From Asticcacaulis sp. ZE23SCel15 (GTDB lineage Bacteria; Pseudomonadota; Alphaproteobacteria; Caulobacterales; Caulobacteraceae), in assembly GCF_030505395.1 (NCBI RefSeq), contig NZ_CP130044.1:977001-1041000 (forward strand): a stretch of DNA of 64,000 nt, read 5' to 3'. The position numbers and the translations under genes were made by a program. The notes under the pieces are model-generated. The model ran no database searches and was not told the DNA's origin. It worked only from the letters and a program-made list of their open reading frames with translations. Positions 46,850-55,728 of the stretch are shown here, one piece after another. Every line of letters begins with the position of its first letter. Position 1 is the stretch's first letter.

Positions 46850-46883
46850 AAGGCCCGCCCTGTTTGCAGAGCGGGCTTTTTTC
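46850..46883 (+). terminator. Rho-independent terminator between lolA and xth
   Basis: GCCCGC pairs with GCGGGC around a 13-base loop, followed by a T-run. It lies 160 bases beyond lolA and 38 bases before xth. It therefore ends either a long lolA 3' UTR or a separate short transcript. Confidence 0.75.
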
Positions 46884-46920
46884 TTTATGGAATGGGGAAA
46901 TAAGTCGGTTAGGAAATTAA

Positions 46921-47721
46921 ATGCGATTGTCAGTGGTGTCATGGAACGTCAATTCGGTGCGTCTGCGCATGGAGCAGATCGCCAAATTCCTGAACGCCAT
47001 TGATGCCGACGTCATCTGCCTGCAGGAAATCAAGTGCCAGGAGCATGAGTTCCCGCGTCAGGCCTTTGCTGACATAGGTTTCCCGCACATCCATATCGCC
47101 GGTCAAAAAGGCTGGCACGGTGTCGCCATCGCCTCCCGCTATCCGTTTGAAGCTAATGAACTTTTACCTTTTTGCCGCCGCGGTGAAGCGCGCGTTCAGG
47201 CCATTGTGGTAAGTGGCGTCGAAATCTGGAATTTCTATATCCCAGCCGGCGGCGATGTGCCGGATCGTACCGCCAACGACAAATTCGACCACAAATTAGA
47301 GTTTTATGAGCGGGTCAGCGCCCATCTGAAAACCCGCAATAAGGACCATCCGCTGTTGATCTGCGGCGACCTCAATATCGCCCCCGGTGAGTTCGATGTC
47401 TGGAGCCATCGCCAGATGCTCAAAATCGTCAGCCACACCCCGCAGGAGATTGACGCCTTTAGTGAGTTTATAACTTCCGGCGAACTGTATGATCCGTTCC
47501 GCGACACCTATCCGCTGCCGGAAAAAATCTTTACCTGGTGGAGTTACCGCGCCGCCGATTTCCGTAAATCCAATCGCGGCTTGAGGCTTGATCACATCCT
47601 GCTTAATCCGGCGCTCAAAGCCCGCGCCACCGGCGATATTACCGCCAAAATCCACGACTGGGTGCGCGAATGGGAGCGCCCCTCTGACCACGCCCCTATA
47701 CAGGTAGAGTTTACGATATGA
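46921..47721 (+). CDS. xth: Exodeoxyribonuclease III
   Basis: AP endonuclease/3'-exonuclease of base excision repair. The 266-aa protein has the family residues: SWNVNSVRLRMEQI, the metal ligand Glu in CLQEIKCQ (E36), GDLNIAP and the C-terminal SDHAPI. The length is typical. It overlaps the next gene by four bases (ATGA). Confidence 0.95.
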   Translation: MRLSVVSWNVNSVRLRMEQIAKFLNAIDADVICLQEIKCQEHEFPRQAFADIGFPHIHIAGQKGWHGVAIASRYPFEANELLPFCRRGEARVQAIVVSGVEIWNFYIPAGGDVPDRTANDKFDHKLEFYERVSAHLKTRNKDHPLLICGDLNIAPGEFDVWSHRQMLKIVSHTPQEIDAFSEFITSGELYDPFRDTYPLPEKIFTWWSYRAADFRKSNRGLRLDHILLNPALKARATGDITAKIHDWVREWERPSDHAPIQVEFTI

Positions 47722-48173
47722 CCGACACCCCTTTAGAAGCCCAATTGCCCGCCCATATCTTAGCCAAGGCTGATGTTCAGCACGGCGAATATGCGTGGAA
47801 AGTCAAAGACATCCCCGAAGTCGTCAAAGCGGCGGCCGATATGAACCTGTTGAACTTAGGTGGGCAGCTTCAGGTGCGCATCCCCGGCTGCATTGGTGAA
47901 TGTGATTGGGTCGATGCCGATCCGGCAGCTATGGTGCCGCCCGATTTACCGTGGGAAGTGCGCGTGCGCATGGCGGCGGAACTGTCCCATCAGGAAATGG
48001 CCGACCTGCAACAGCACTTTGATTTTCATCAGCAAATCCGCGAGGCCTTCCCCGTCCACGTTGAGCCCTATCTGGCCAGCGGCGGCACAATCGAAGACGC
48101 CACCTGGTTTGTCTGGTACGTGATGGACGAAGCGGGTGACGCAGAGCATCAGGCGTCGCTTACGGAAGAATAG
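47718..48173 (+). CDS. Hypothetical acidic protein, coupled to xth
   Basis: This 151-aa protein starts inside the xth stop codon (ATGA). It has VKDIPEVVKAAADMNLLNLG and GGQLQVRIPGCIGECDWVDA, then an acidic helical C-terminal half (IEDATWFVWYVMDEAGDAEH). I do not recognise the family. Translational coupling suggests a role linked to xth, but this is weak evidence. Confidence 0.75.
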   Translation: MTDTPLEAQLPAHILAKADVQHGEYAWKVKDIPEVVKAAADMNLLNLGGQLQVRIPGCIGECDWVDADPAAMVPPDLPWEVRVRMAAELSHQEMADLQQHFDFHQQIREAFPVHVEPYLASGGTIEDATWFVWYVMDEAGDAEHQASLTEE

Positions 48174-48194
48174 TTGCTGGCCGCTGGCTAGACC

Positions 48195-48431
48195 TTACTG
48201 AATATCTCTAAGCAAAACTCTTTGGCGAGCGGTGTTCAAATGATCACGGTAAGCCGGGTCAAATGGCGTAACCAATTGCTTTTCCAGAATGGCGATTAGC
48301 CGGGATGCCACTCGATATTCAGGCGTTTGCTGGCAGCCATCAGATGCATTTTCATAATAGCTGGAGAGCGCTTCAAACATGATCAGCGCTTCGTCTCCGC
48401 TAATGCTAAAAGTTACGGCCTGTTCCTGCAT
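48195..48431 (-). CDS. Small hypothetical protein
   Basis: This 78-aa product begins MQEQAVTFSISGDEALIMFE and includes YENASDGCQQTPEYRVASRL. No family is recognised. It looks like a compact helical protein. It is convergent with the 47718 gene and follows the cenR terminator on the same strand. Confidence 0.65.
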   Translation of the reverse strand: MQEQAVTFSISGDEALIMFEALSSYYENASDGCQQTPEYRVASRLIAILEKQLVTPFDPAYRDHLNTARQRVLLRDIQ

Positions 48432-48439
48432 TACACCCC

Positions 48440-48472
48440 CTAAAAAACCGGCACCCTATTATGATGCCGGTT
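48440..48472 (-). terminator. Terminator after cenR
   Basis: AACCGGCA and TGCCGGTT (48446-48472) pair, and on the minus strand the hairpin is followed by a run of six T. It lies about 40 bases beyond the cenR stop. Confidence 0.82.
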
Positions 48473-48484
48473 ACTTATCCTGAA

Positions 48485-48517
48485 CAACTAATGGGTGCAG
48501 GGTCTGAGACCCTGCTA
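48485..48517 (-). repeat. REP-like repeat on the TAG stop of cenR
   Basis: On the minus strand cenR ends CAATTTTAG and the unit reads TAGCAGGGTC. The palindrome GCAGGGTCTGAGACCCTGC is at 48497-48515, with the tail to its left. Confidence 0.8.
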
Positions 48518-49201
48518 AAATTGAAGGCGATACCCGCCCGCGTCGGTCATCAGCAGGCGCGCATTGGCCGGATCGGGTTCGATCTTCTGACGCAGACGAT
48601 AGACGTGGGTTTCAAGCGTATGGGTGGTAACGCCGGCATTGTAACCCCAAACCTCCGTCAGCAGTTCTTCGCGCGTGATCGGCTTGCCGCCCGCCCGATA
48701 GAGATATTTGAGGATATTGGTTTCTTTCTCGGTCAGGCGGACTTTTTTCTGAGCCTGATCGATCAGCAGCTTCAGCGCCGGTTTGAACTCATACGGCCCG
48801 ATGCGGAAGGTGGCGTCCTCGCTCGTCTCATGTGAGCGCACCTGAGCGCGGATACGGGCCAGCAGGACGGCAAAGCGAAACGGCTTCGTCACATAGTCAT
48901 TGGCGCCCGCGTCCAGTCCCAAAATCTGATCAGAGTCGGTCGATTGCCCGGTCAGCATGATCACCGGCGTGGTCAGCCCGGATTTACGCAGCAGCCGACA
49001 GGCCTCACGCCCGTCCATGTCCGGCAAATCAACGTCCAGCAAAATGATATCGGCATTGATCGTCTTACCCAGCCGAATGCCTTCGGTGCCGTTATTGGCC
49101 TGGGTCACTTTGAACTCTTCGTGCAGCTCAAGCTGTTCGGCCAGAGCTTCGCGCAGTTCATCGTCGTCATCAACTATAAGCAGGGTTTTTTGTTGCACCA
49201 T
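48515..49201 (-). CDS. cenR: OmpR-family response regulator, probable CenR
   Basis: This 228-aa product from the ATG at 49201 (MVQQKTLLIVDDDDELREAL) has AGGA just upstream. The receiver domain has the acidic pocket DDDD (11-14), phosphorylatable Asp 56 in DIILLDVDLPDMDG, and Lys in YVTKPF. The C-terminal winged helix is TEKETNILKYLYRAGGKPIT and TLETHVYRLRQKIEPD. In Caulobacter, CenR is an essential cell-envelope regulator a few genes from parB, and the local gene order here matches. The identity rests on that context. Confidence 0.8.
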   Translation of the reverse strand: MVQQKTLLIVDDDDELREALAEQLELHEEFKVTQANNGTEGIRLGKTINADIILLDVDLPDMDGREACRLLRKSGLTTPVIMLTGQSTDSDQILGLDAGANDYVTKPFRFAVLLARIRAQVRSHETSEDATFRIGPYEFKPALKLLIDQAQKKVRLTEKETNILKYLYRAGGKPITREELLTEVWGYNAGVTTHTLETHVYRLRQKIEPDPANARLLMTDAGGYRLQF

Positions 49202-49249
49202 ATTCCTGTAACTTATTTTTCTTTGAGTTTTGCCAACAATAGTGACGAA

Positions 49250-49783
49250 ATGGTCAAGATTTTTACCGCAACCGCCCATGATATACCAGAGCAAAACCGC
49301 GGCGAGGTCGCTCTAAACCAACATAGGGTGCGTTGCGCGCTGGGGAAAGAGGGCGTTATTGCCGCAAATGACAAAAGAGAGGGCGATTTGCGCTCTCCGC
49401 TAGGGGTCTGGCCGATCCGGTTCGTCTACTACCGGCCTGACCGAATTGATGCGCCCAAGACCGTGCTGCCGCTTTTGGCGCTCACGCCCGATGACGGCTG
49501 GTGCGATGATGCGGCGGATGCGGCCTACAACCAGCCGGTCAAGCTGCCCTATAAGGGCCGCACGGAAAGCCTTTGGCGTGAAGACCATGTCTATGATGTC
49601 ATTATCGTGCTGGGCTATAATGATGATCCGGTCGTGGCGGGGCACGGTTCCGCGATTTTTGCCCACGTCGCGCGCGAGGGATATGTCGGCACTGAGGGCT
49701 GCGTGGCGATGAAAATCGAAGATGTTCTGATGCTGCTGGAGCTGGCCGAACCGGACAGCGCTATTGAGATCAAATCTGCGTGA
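49250..49783 (+). CDS. YkuD-like L,D-transpeptidase family protein
   Basis: This 177-aa product starts from the ATG at 49250 (MVKIFTATAHDI). The YkuD active-site pattern is present with H132 or H139 and catalytic Cys 151 in GTEGCVAM. No signal peptide is visible, so export is unclear. Family members cross-link or edit peptidoglycan. It is divergent from cenR with a 48-base gap, so they share a promoter region. Confidence 0.85.
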   Translation: MVKIFTATAHDIPEQNRGEVALNQHRVRCALGKEGVIAANDKREGDLRSPLGVWPIRFVYYRPDRIDAPKTVLPLLALTPDDGWCDDAADAAYNQPVKLPYKGRTESLWREDHVYDVIIVLGYNDDPVVAGHGSAIFAHVAREGYVGTEGCVAMKIEDVLMLLELAEPDSAIEIKSA

Positions 49784-49800
49784 AGGTGGTTGGGTACGGT

Positions 49801-50484
49801 TTAACGACTGCCAAATATCGCCGTACCGACCCGAATTTCGTCCGACCCAAACCGTAAGGCGACCTCGAAATCATCGCTCATCCCGTAAGACAGGTGCGGG
49901 ATACCGTTGCGGGCGGCGATCTTTTGCATCAGGGCATAGTAGGGGCCTTTCGGGCCATCGACCGGCGGGATGCACATCAGCCCTTCGATAGTCAGGCCGT
50001 AGTCACGCACAGTTTTTTGCAAGAATGTATCTGCCTCGTTCGGTAAAATCCCTGCTTTTTGAGGCTCTTCGCCGATATTAACCTGCACAAACAGGCGCGG
50101 ACAGCGGTCTTTTTTTTGCGCCGCATCAGCAATGGCGCGGGCGATTTTGTCGCGATCGACGGTTTCGATCACATCGAAAAAGCCGACCGCTTCTTCGGCC
50201 TTATTCGACTGCAACGGCCCGATCAGGCGCAGGTCAAGACCGCTATAGACATCATCCCGCACCGGTTCCCAGCGCTCGATCGCCTCCTGCACGCGGTTCT
50301 CGCCAAAGGTGCGGTGACCGGCCAGTAATACCGGCTCAATCACCTCCCAGGGCTGGTTTTTGGACACGGCGGTCAAGCGCGCAGCATCTGTCGGGCGACC
50401 AGCAAGCTTTAAGGCCTTCGACATTTGCGCTACAATGCGATTGTAAGCGACGGCCGATGCCGCCGGTTGGGTGCTGATGACCAT
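49801..50484 (-). CDS. YggS-family pyridoxal-phosphate homeostasis protein
   Basis: PLP-binding protein with an alanine-racemase-like barrel, 227 aa. The PLP-binding Lys is at position 42 in LTAVSKNQPWEV. Other family marks are AGHRTFGENRVQEA, DLRLIGPLQSNKAEEA, FVQVNIGEEPQKAGI and LSYGMSDDFEVALRFGSDEI. It is divergent from the ThiE-like gene, whose 5' end overlaps it. Confidence 0.93.
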   Translation of the reverse strand: MVISTQPAASAVAYNRIVAQMSKALKLAGRPTDAARLTAVSKNQPWEVIEPVLLAGHRTFGENRVQEAIERWEPVRDDVYSGLDLRLIGPLQSNKAEEAVGFFDVIETVDRDKIARAIADAAQKKDRCPRLFVQVNIGEEPQKAGILPNEADTFLQKTVRDYGLTIEGLMCIPPVDGPKGPYYALMQKIAARNGIPHLSYGMSDDFEVALRFGSDEIRVGTAIFGSR

Positions 50485-51184
50485 GACCTACAAAACCCGT
50501 TTTGCGTATATGATGAACAAGGCCAAAGACATAGCCCGAAGCGCGCATATGTCCAGCCCCCTGATACATCTTAATGGCCACGCCCCAAAGGGCCAGGGCC
50601 ATGAACCTGCGTCTGATCTGCCGCCCTTGTTTTTCTTTACCGACCCTGAGCGCACCCCGCACCCGGAAGATGTGGCCAGCCTCCTGCCCACAGATTGCGG
50701 CATCATCTATCGCAGCTTTGGTGACAAACACGCCCCCGCCCATGCCCGTGTGCTCAAAAGCATAGCGCAACAGCGCGGGTTGAAACTTTTCATCGGCAAT
50801 GATGTCGATCTGGCGTTAGAAGTCGGTGCCGATGGCGTGCATTTGCCGGAGCGCAATCTGGAGGCGGCGACAGACATACGTCGCTTACACCCGCAGCTTT
50901 ACATCACCGCCGCCTGTCATAGCCTGAAGACTCTGGACAACGACGGGATCAATGCGCTCGATGCCGTGTTTATTTCGCCAGTGTTTGCCTCGAACAGCCC
51001 GTCCGCCCATGGGATTGAGCCTTTGGGCGCCAAGGGGGTTAAGGCCTTTTGCGAACTGTCGCCGGTGCCGGTTTATGGTCTGGGTGGTATCGGTGTGGAT
51101 ACGGTCGACGCGTTAATGGGCACGGGTTTACGCGGCTTAGGCGCGGTCGATGCCTTCATGATGGAAGATGAGATGAGGGTTTAA
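50483..51184 (+). CDS. Thiamine-phosphate synthase-like (ThiE/TenI family) protein
   Basis: This 233-aa product starts from the ATG at 50483; starts at 50471 and 50477 are also in frame. A TIM-barrel pattern with LPPLFFFTDPERTPHPEDVA, DLALEVGADGVHLPERNLEA, AACHSLKTLDNDGINALDAV, FISPVFASNSPSAHG and VPVYGLGGIGVDTVDALMGT is typical of the ThiE/TenI family. Without neighbouring thiamine genes, TenI-like or regulatory roles are possible. The 5' end overlaps the yggS-like gene on the other strand. Confidence 0.85.
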   Translation: MTYKTRFAYMMNKAKDIARSAHMSSPLIHLNGHAPKGQGHEPASDLPPLFFFTDPERTPHPEDVASLLPTDCGIIYRSFGDKHAPAHARVLKSIAQQRGLKLFIGNDVDLALEVGADGVHLPERNLEAATDIRRLHPQLYITAACHSLKTLDNDGINALDAVFISPVFASNSPSAHGIEPLGAKGVKAFCELSPVPVYGLGGIGVDTVDALMGTGLRGLGAVDAFMMEDEMRV

Positions 51185-51209
51185 GCGCGAAATGGCTTAA
51201 AAGCGCCGC

Positions 51210-51662
51210 TTAAAACTTGAAGCGGGTTTCCAGACGAACGCGCGGCTTATCTTCGGCGTCCTGCTGTTGCTTGGTGACCGGCTTCAAAGCATTGGTCTTT
51301 TCGCCAAAACCGACCGAACCGCCGACGCGCAGCTTTGGGTTCACCTTATAAAAGGCCCCGGCTTCGACATCGTTCCAGCCCGAAGGCCGAACGGGTTGTT
51401 CGCTGACATCGACCTGCACGCCCCAGCGGCCACGTCCGTTGAGCTGGATCGACTTGGATTGCGGCTTGTTGAAGTTCGACGCCGGACTGGCCGCGGGCTC
51501 AGTCGTCACATTGGACGCCAGCGCCAGAGTGGCCTCAGACAGGCCTGAAACCTGAGTAGATGCGGATGGTTTAGCTGATTTGCCTTGAGCACGCGCAGGC
51601 ATGGCCGAACCAGCTAACGCCAGTACCGCAACTCCCGCCAAAATTTGCCCAAACCGTTTCAT
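51210..51662 (-). CDS. ntrZ: NtrZ-family periplasmic regulatory protein
   Basis: This 150-aa protein has a cleavable signal peptide ending MPARAQ. The C-terminal half has LNGRGRWGVQVDVSEQPV, WNDVEAGAFYKVNPKLRVGG and DKPRVRLETRFKF, a pattern I associate with NtrZ. In Caulobacter, NtrZ acts in the periplasm on the NtrY sensor kinase, and it lies just upstream of the DUF3576-leuS-lptE-holA-parB genes as here. The assignment rests on sequence pattern plus synteny. Confidence 0.82.
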   Translation of the reverse strand: MKRFGQILAGVAVLALAGSAMPARAQGKSAKPSASTQVSGLSEATLALASNVTTEPAASPASNFNKPQSKSIQLNGRGRWGVQVDVSEQPVRPSGWNDVEAGAFYKVNPKLRVGGSVGFGEKTNALKPVTKQQQDAEDKPRVRLETRFKF

Positions 51663-52093
51663 CTTTTTATACTCGTTAAACGCGCTACACGACCTGAATA
51701 TCGTCTGTATCTGAGCCTAAAAATAACGCGTGTCACCCTTAGTCAGATTTTGCGACGGATATATGTCAAAAATCAATTAAGTCTGATCATATCAGTGGTC
51801 AAGCCAATCACGAAGAGTCAAACAGGGCTGTTCGGATTCCCTTAGACAATGTGTCACTTTGGCAACGCCTTATGGCTAACCATCGCTTAACGCCGCTTAA
51901 CCGTACCGTTCTGCGCTCAAGTTCACGAAACGCTTGTCAGACCCCCGTATCCCCATGCTATAGAACCGCAAACGGCAATCAAACAGGGTTTGGCGGCTGT
52001 TACAAGGCGGCCTATAATCATGACACACTTAAGTCCAGTTTGGCGACGATAAGGGTGACTATCCTAAAAGACTAATGCGGAGTGATCCTTCAG
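51663..52093. promoter_or_regulatory. Long intergenic region, ntrZ / DUF3576
   Basis: This 431-base gap holds divergent promoters for ntrZ and the DUF3576-leuS operon. I see no credible ORF and no strong terminator hairpin. A CtrA-like box lies at 51876-51891. The first 120 bases are AT-richer than the surroundings. Confidence 0.5.
51876..51891 (+). promoter_or_regulatory. Candidate CtrA box upstream of the DUF3576-leuS operon
   Basis: CTAA-CCATCGC-TTAAC has one mismatch to TTAA-N7-TTAAC. A further TTAA follows six bases later at 51897. It is about 200 bases upstream of the first gene. Confidence 0.4.
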
Positions 52094-52597
52094 ATGACCA
52101 TTATTCGTAGCGCTGTGTTTGGTTTTACCGCGTTATCCCTGTCGCTTTCTTTGAGCGCCTGCGCCATGATTGGCAAAAAAGACGACACCGGCCCCGTCGC
52201 CGTATCGTCTGAAAACAAAGGTTTTTTAGGAATGTTCAAAGGCAGCCAGCCGACTGCCAACACTACCGAAGCCGGTATCGGGGTCAATGCCTATCTGTGG
52301 CGCGCCTCGCTTGACACCATTTCCTTTATGCCGCTGACCTCGGCTGATCCCTGGGGCGGCGTGATCATTTCTGACTGGTACGCCAACCCTGAAAAGCCGG
52401 ATGAGCGTTTCAAGACCACGGTCTATATTCTGGACTCGCGTCTGCGCGCCGATGCGCTCAACGTCACGGTCAATAAGCAGATCATGCAAAATGGCGGCTG
52501 GATTAACTCGGCGGTATCGGCCCAGACCGAAATCGACGTGGAAAACGCCATCCTGACCCGTGCCCGTCAGTTGCGCCTGTCCAACGTCAGTAAGTAA
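52094..52597 (+). CDS. DUF3576 lipoprotein
   Basis: This 167-aa product starts from the ATG at 52094 with GGAG 12 bases upstream; a GTG at 52082 is an alternative. The lipoprotein signal peptide ends LSLSAC (Cys 23). The mature part has GIGVNAYLWRASLDTISFMP and DPWGGVIISDWYANPEKPDE, the DUF3576 signature. It commonly precedes leuS-lptE-holA in alphaproteobacteria. The function is unknown, likely envelope-related. leuS starts 47 bases after it. Confidence 0.88.
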   Translation: MTIIRSAVFGFTALSLSLSLSACAMIGKKDDTGPVAVSSENKGFLGMFKGSQPTANTTEAGIGVNAYLWRASLDTISFMPLTSADPWGGVIISDWYANPEKPDERFKTTVYILDSRLRADALNVTVNKQIMQNGGWINSAVSAQTEIDVENAILTRARQLRLSNVSK

Positions 52598-52644
52598 AAC
52601 CAGACCGCCTTTAAAGCCTTAACTTCCCAAAACCGACCGGTTTA

Positions 52645-55221
52645 ATGTCACGTTATAATCCCAAAGAGTCCGAACCCCGTCAGCGTCAAAGATGGGATGA
52701 TAAAGGCGTGTTTCTGACGCGCACCCCCGAAGAGGCAGAAGCTAAGGATAAGTACTATGTCCTTGAAATGTTTCCCTATCCTTCGGGCCGGATTCACATG
52801 GGCCATGTGCGCAATTACGCGATGGGTGACCTTGTCGCTCGTTATAAGCGCGCGCGCGGCTTTAACGTGTTGCACCCGATGGGCTGGGACGCCTTTGGTA
52901 TGCCGGCGGAAAACGCGGCTATGGAGCGTGGCATCCACCCCAAGGGCTGGACCTACGACAACATAGCCGCCATGCGCGCGCAGTTGCAACGCTTAGGCCT
53001 GTCGATTGACTGGACGCGCGAATTTGCGACCTGTGACGCCGCCTACTACGGTAAGCAGCAAAAGTGGTTCCTTGACCTGCTGAAGCACGAACTGGTCTAC
53101 CGCAAGGAAAGCGTCGTTAACTGGGACCCGGTCGACAATACAGTGCTGGCCAATGAGCAGGTTATCGACGGTAAGGGCTGGCGTTCCGGTGCGGTGGTCG
53201 AAAAGAAAAAACTGACCCAGTGGTTTTTGAAAATCACTCAGTATGCCGATGATCTGACCGAAGGTTTGGAGACGCTCGACCGCTGGCCGGATAAGGTGCG
53301 CCTGATGCAGGCCAACTGGATCGGACGATCCAAGGGCTTGCGCTTTAAATTTCAGTTTTCTGAGCCGCGTACCGACCTGTTTGAAACGGGCTTAGAGGTC
53401 TATACCACCCGCCCGGATACGCTTTATGGGGCCGGCTTTGTGGCGGTGGCGGCTGATCACCCGCTGGTCAAGACCTTACCGCAAACCCCTGAATTGACAG
53501 CGTTTCTGGAGACGGTTAAACGCGGCGGCACCACTCAGGAAGAGATCGACACCGGCGAAAAGCTTGGGTTCAATACCGGCCTTAAGGTCGCGCACCCGTT
53601 CGATTCCCATAAGACACTCGACATCTGGATCGCCAATTTCGTCCTGATGGACTATGGCACCGGCGCCATTTTCGGCTGTCCGGCCCACGATCAGCGCGAT
53701 CTTGATTTCGCCCGCAAATACGACCTGCCGGTCACTGAAGTGGTTCTTCCGCACGGTGAAAATCCGGAGACTTTCAAGGTTGGTGATGAGGCCTATACCG
53801 GCCCCGGCAGTATCTTTAATTCCGGCTTTCTCGACGGTCTCGAAATTGAGGCCGCCAAAGAAACGGCGATTGCCGCCATTGAAGCCAAGCATCTCGGGCG
53901 CGGCGCAACCGTCTATCGCCTGCGCGACTGGGGTGTATCGCGTCAGCGCTATTGGGGTTGTCCGATTCCGGTCATTCACTGCGAAGACTGCGGCGTCGTG
54001 CCCGTGCCGGACGATCAACTTCCTGTGGTGTTGCCCGAAGACGTGACCTTCGATGTCCCCGGCAATCCGCTTGATCGCCACCCGACCTGGAAGCACGTCA
54101 AATGCCCGCACTGCCAAAAAGACGCGCGCCGCGAAACCGACACGCTCGATACCTTTGTCAACTCGTCTTGGTACTTTGCCCGCTTTACCGACCCTAAGGC
54201 GGATGCCCCGATTGATAAGGCCGCGGCCGATTACTGGCTGCCGGTCGATCAATATATTGGCGGCATCGAGCACGCTATCCTGCACCTGCTCTATTCGCGC
54301 TTCATTACCCGCGCGCTCAATACCTGCGGCTATCTGGATGTGAAGGAGCCGTTTGCCGGTTTGTTCACCCAAGGCATGCTGACGCACGAGACCTATAAGA
54401 CCGCGTCCGGCGATTGGGTTGAACCGGCTGATGTCGAACTGACGGCTGAGGGCAATAAACGCAGCGCCATCAAACTCTCGACCGGCGAAACGCTAAAAAT
54501 CGGCGACATTGAAAAGATGTCGAAGTCGAAAAAGAACGTCGTCGCCCCCGAAGACATTTTCGATACCTACGGCGTCGATGCTGCGCGTCTGTTCGTGCTG
54601 TCGGACTCACCGCCTGAGCGCGACGTGCAATGGACCGCGTCCGGCGTCGAAGGGTCATGGCGCTTTACCTCGCGCGTCTGGGATCAGGTTGACAGTTTTC
54701 CGGCGGATCATATTACCGCAAAAAACGAGGCTGTCGCGCAGGAAATCCGCAAGGCCGCACATAAGGCCGCCAAATTCGTGACAGACGGTTTCGAGTCGTT
54801 CCGCTTTAACTCGGCCATCGCAAAACTCTATGAATTTGTTAATGTTTTGCGCAATTCCGACGTCAATGAGACCGGCACCGACGCCCGCCGTGAAGCCCTC
54901 ACGATCCTTGCCGGACTGATCGCGCCGGTCACGCCGCACTTGGCTGAGGAATGCTGGACACGCCTCGGTCATGACGGCCTGATCGTAGACGCCGCCTGGC
55001 CGAAGTTCGATCCGGCGCTGGCGCAGGACGATGTCTACACCCTGCCGGTTCAGGTCAATGGTAAGAAGCGCGGTGAGCTTCTGGTCAGGCTTGGGGCGAC
55101 CGAAGATGAAATCCGCACATTGGCGCTTGAAGACGAAGCCGTTAAGCGACATCTTGAAGGCGTTACGATCCGTAAGGTCGTGGTGGTGCCGAACCGCATC
55201 CTGAACTTTGTCGTAGGATAA
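52645..55221 (+). CDS. leuS: Leucyl-tRNA synthetase
   Basis: Class Ia synthetase, 858 aa. The HIGH motif is [15 protein letters not shown] near residue 45, the editing domain is in the middle ([20 protein letters not shown]), and KMSKSKKNV appears near residue 625. Metal-binding cysteine pairs are present (CEDCG; CPHCQ). It follows the DUF3576 gene by 47 bases and precedes lptE by 6. Confidence 0.97.
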   Translation: MSRYNPKESEPRQRQRWDDKGVFLTRTPEEAEAKDKYYVLEMFPYPSGRIHMGHVRNYAMGDLVARYKRARGFNVLHPMGWDAFGMPAENAAMERGIHPKGWTYDNIAAMRAQLQRLGLSIDWTREFATCDAAYYGKQQKWFLDLLKHELVYRKESVVNWDPVDNTVLANEQVIDGKGWRSGAVVEKKKLTQWFLKITQYADDLTEGLETLDRWPDKVRLMQANWIGRSKGLRFKFQFSEPRTDLFETGLEVYTTRPDTLYGAGFVAVAADHPLVKTLPQTPELTAFLETVKRGGTTQEEIDTGEKLGFNTGLKVAHPFDSHKTLDIWIANFVLMDYGTGAIFGCPAHDQRDLDFARKYDLPVTEVVLPHGENPETFKVGDEAYTGPGSIFNSGFLDGLEIEAAKETAIAAIEAKHLGRGATVYRLRDWGVSRQRYWGCPIPVIHCEDCGVVPVPDDQLPVVLPEDVTFDVPGNPLDRHPTWKHVKCPHCQKDARRETDTLDTFVNSSWYFARFTDPKADAPIDKAAADYWLPVDQYIGGIEHAILHLLYSRFITRALNTCGYLDVKEPFAGLFTQGMLTHETYKTASGDWVEPADVELTAEGNKRSAIKLSTGETLKIGDIEKMSKSKKNVVAPEDIFDTYGVDAARLFVLSDSPPERDVQWTASGVEGSWRFTSRVWDQVDSFPADHITAKNEAVAQEIRKAAHKAAKFVTDGFESFRFNSAIAKLYEFVNVLRNSDVNETGTDARREALTILAGLIAPVTPHLAEECWTRLGHDGLIVDAAWPKFDPALAQDDVYTLPVQVNGKKRGELLVRLGATEDEIRTLALEDEAVKRHLEGVTIRKVVVVPNRILNFVVG

Positions 55222-55227
55222 CAGGTC

Positions 55228-55728
55228 ATGATAAAGCCCGCAAAACTGGTCGTGGCGACCCTGATGGGGCTCAGCCTCTTCGGCGTAAGCGCCTGTGGGT
55301 TTCAGCCGCTCTATGCCGATCGCGCTCTGGTGACCTCATTGTCGCAAGTGGACATCGTGGTGCCCGATACCCGCACCGGCTATTTCCTGAAACAGGATCT
55401 GTCCAAGGGCCTGCTTGAGGATTCCAAGGCCGCCAAGCGCTATAAACTCGACGTCACCCTGACCGAGCGCCGCTTTGCCGTGGGTCTGGGGCTGGATGAC
55501 ACGGCGTCGCGCTACGAAATATCAAACGTCGTCGCCTATAGCCTGACCGATCTTTCGACCCGGCAAGTGGTCTATAAATCGAGCTTTGTCGACGCCACCA
55601 CCTATGACGCCGCCGAAAGCCCCTATGCGTCAATGGCGTCTCAACAGGACGGGCAAGAGCGCGCCGCAGTTGGTATCTCCCAGAAAATTCAAGCCGATCT
55701 GGCGCTCTATTTCCACAATAAAAAATGA
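55228..55728 (+). CDS. lptE: LPS-assembly lipoprotein LptE
   Basis: Outer-membrane plug of the LptD barrel. The 166-aa protein has a lipoprotein signal peptide ending FGVSAC, followed by the typical GFQPLYA. The rest is variable, as is usual for LptE. It overlaps holA by four bases (ATGA) and follows leuS by 6, the conserved leuS-lptE-holA order. Confidence 0.9.
   Translation: MIKPAKLVVATLMGLSLFGVSACGFQPLYADRALVTSLSQVDIVVPDTRTGYFLKQDLSKGLLEDSKAAKRYKLDVTLTERRFAVGLGLDDTASRYEISNVVAYSLTDLSTRQVVYKSSFVDATTYDAAESPYASMASQQDGQERAAVGISQKIQADLALYFHNKK

Noticed and set aside
48944-49249. N-terminal extension of the L,D-transpeptidase frame
   Set aside because: The extension lies opposite cenR, and the family match starts only at the ATG at 49250.
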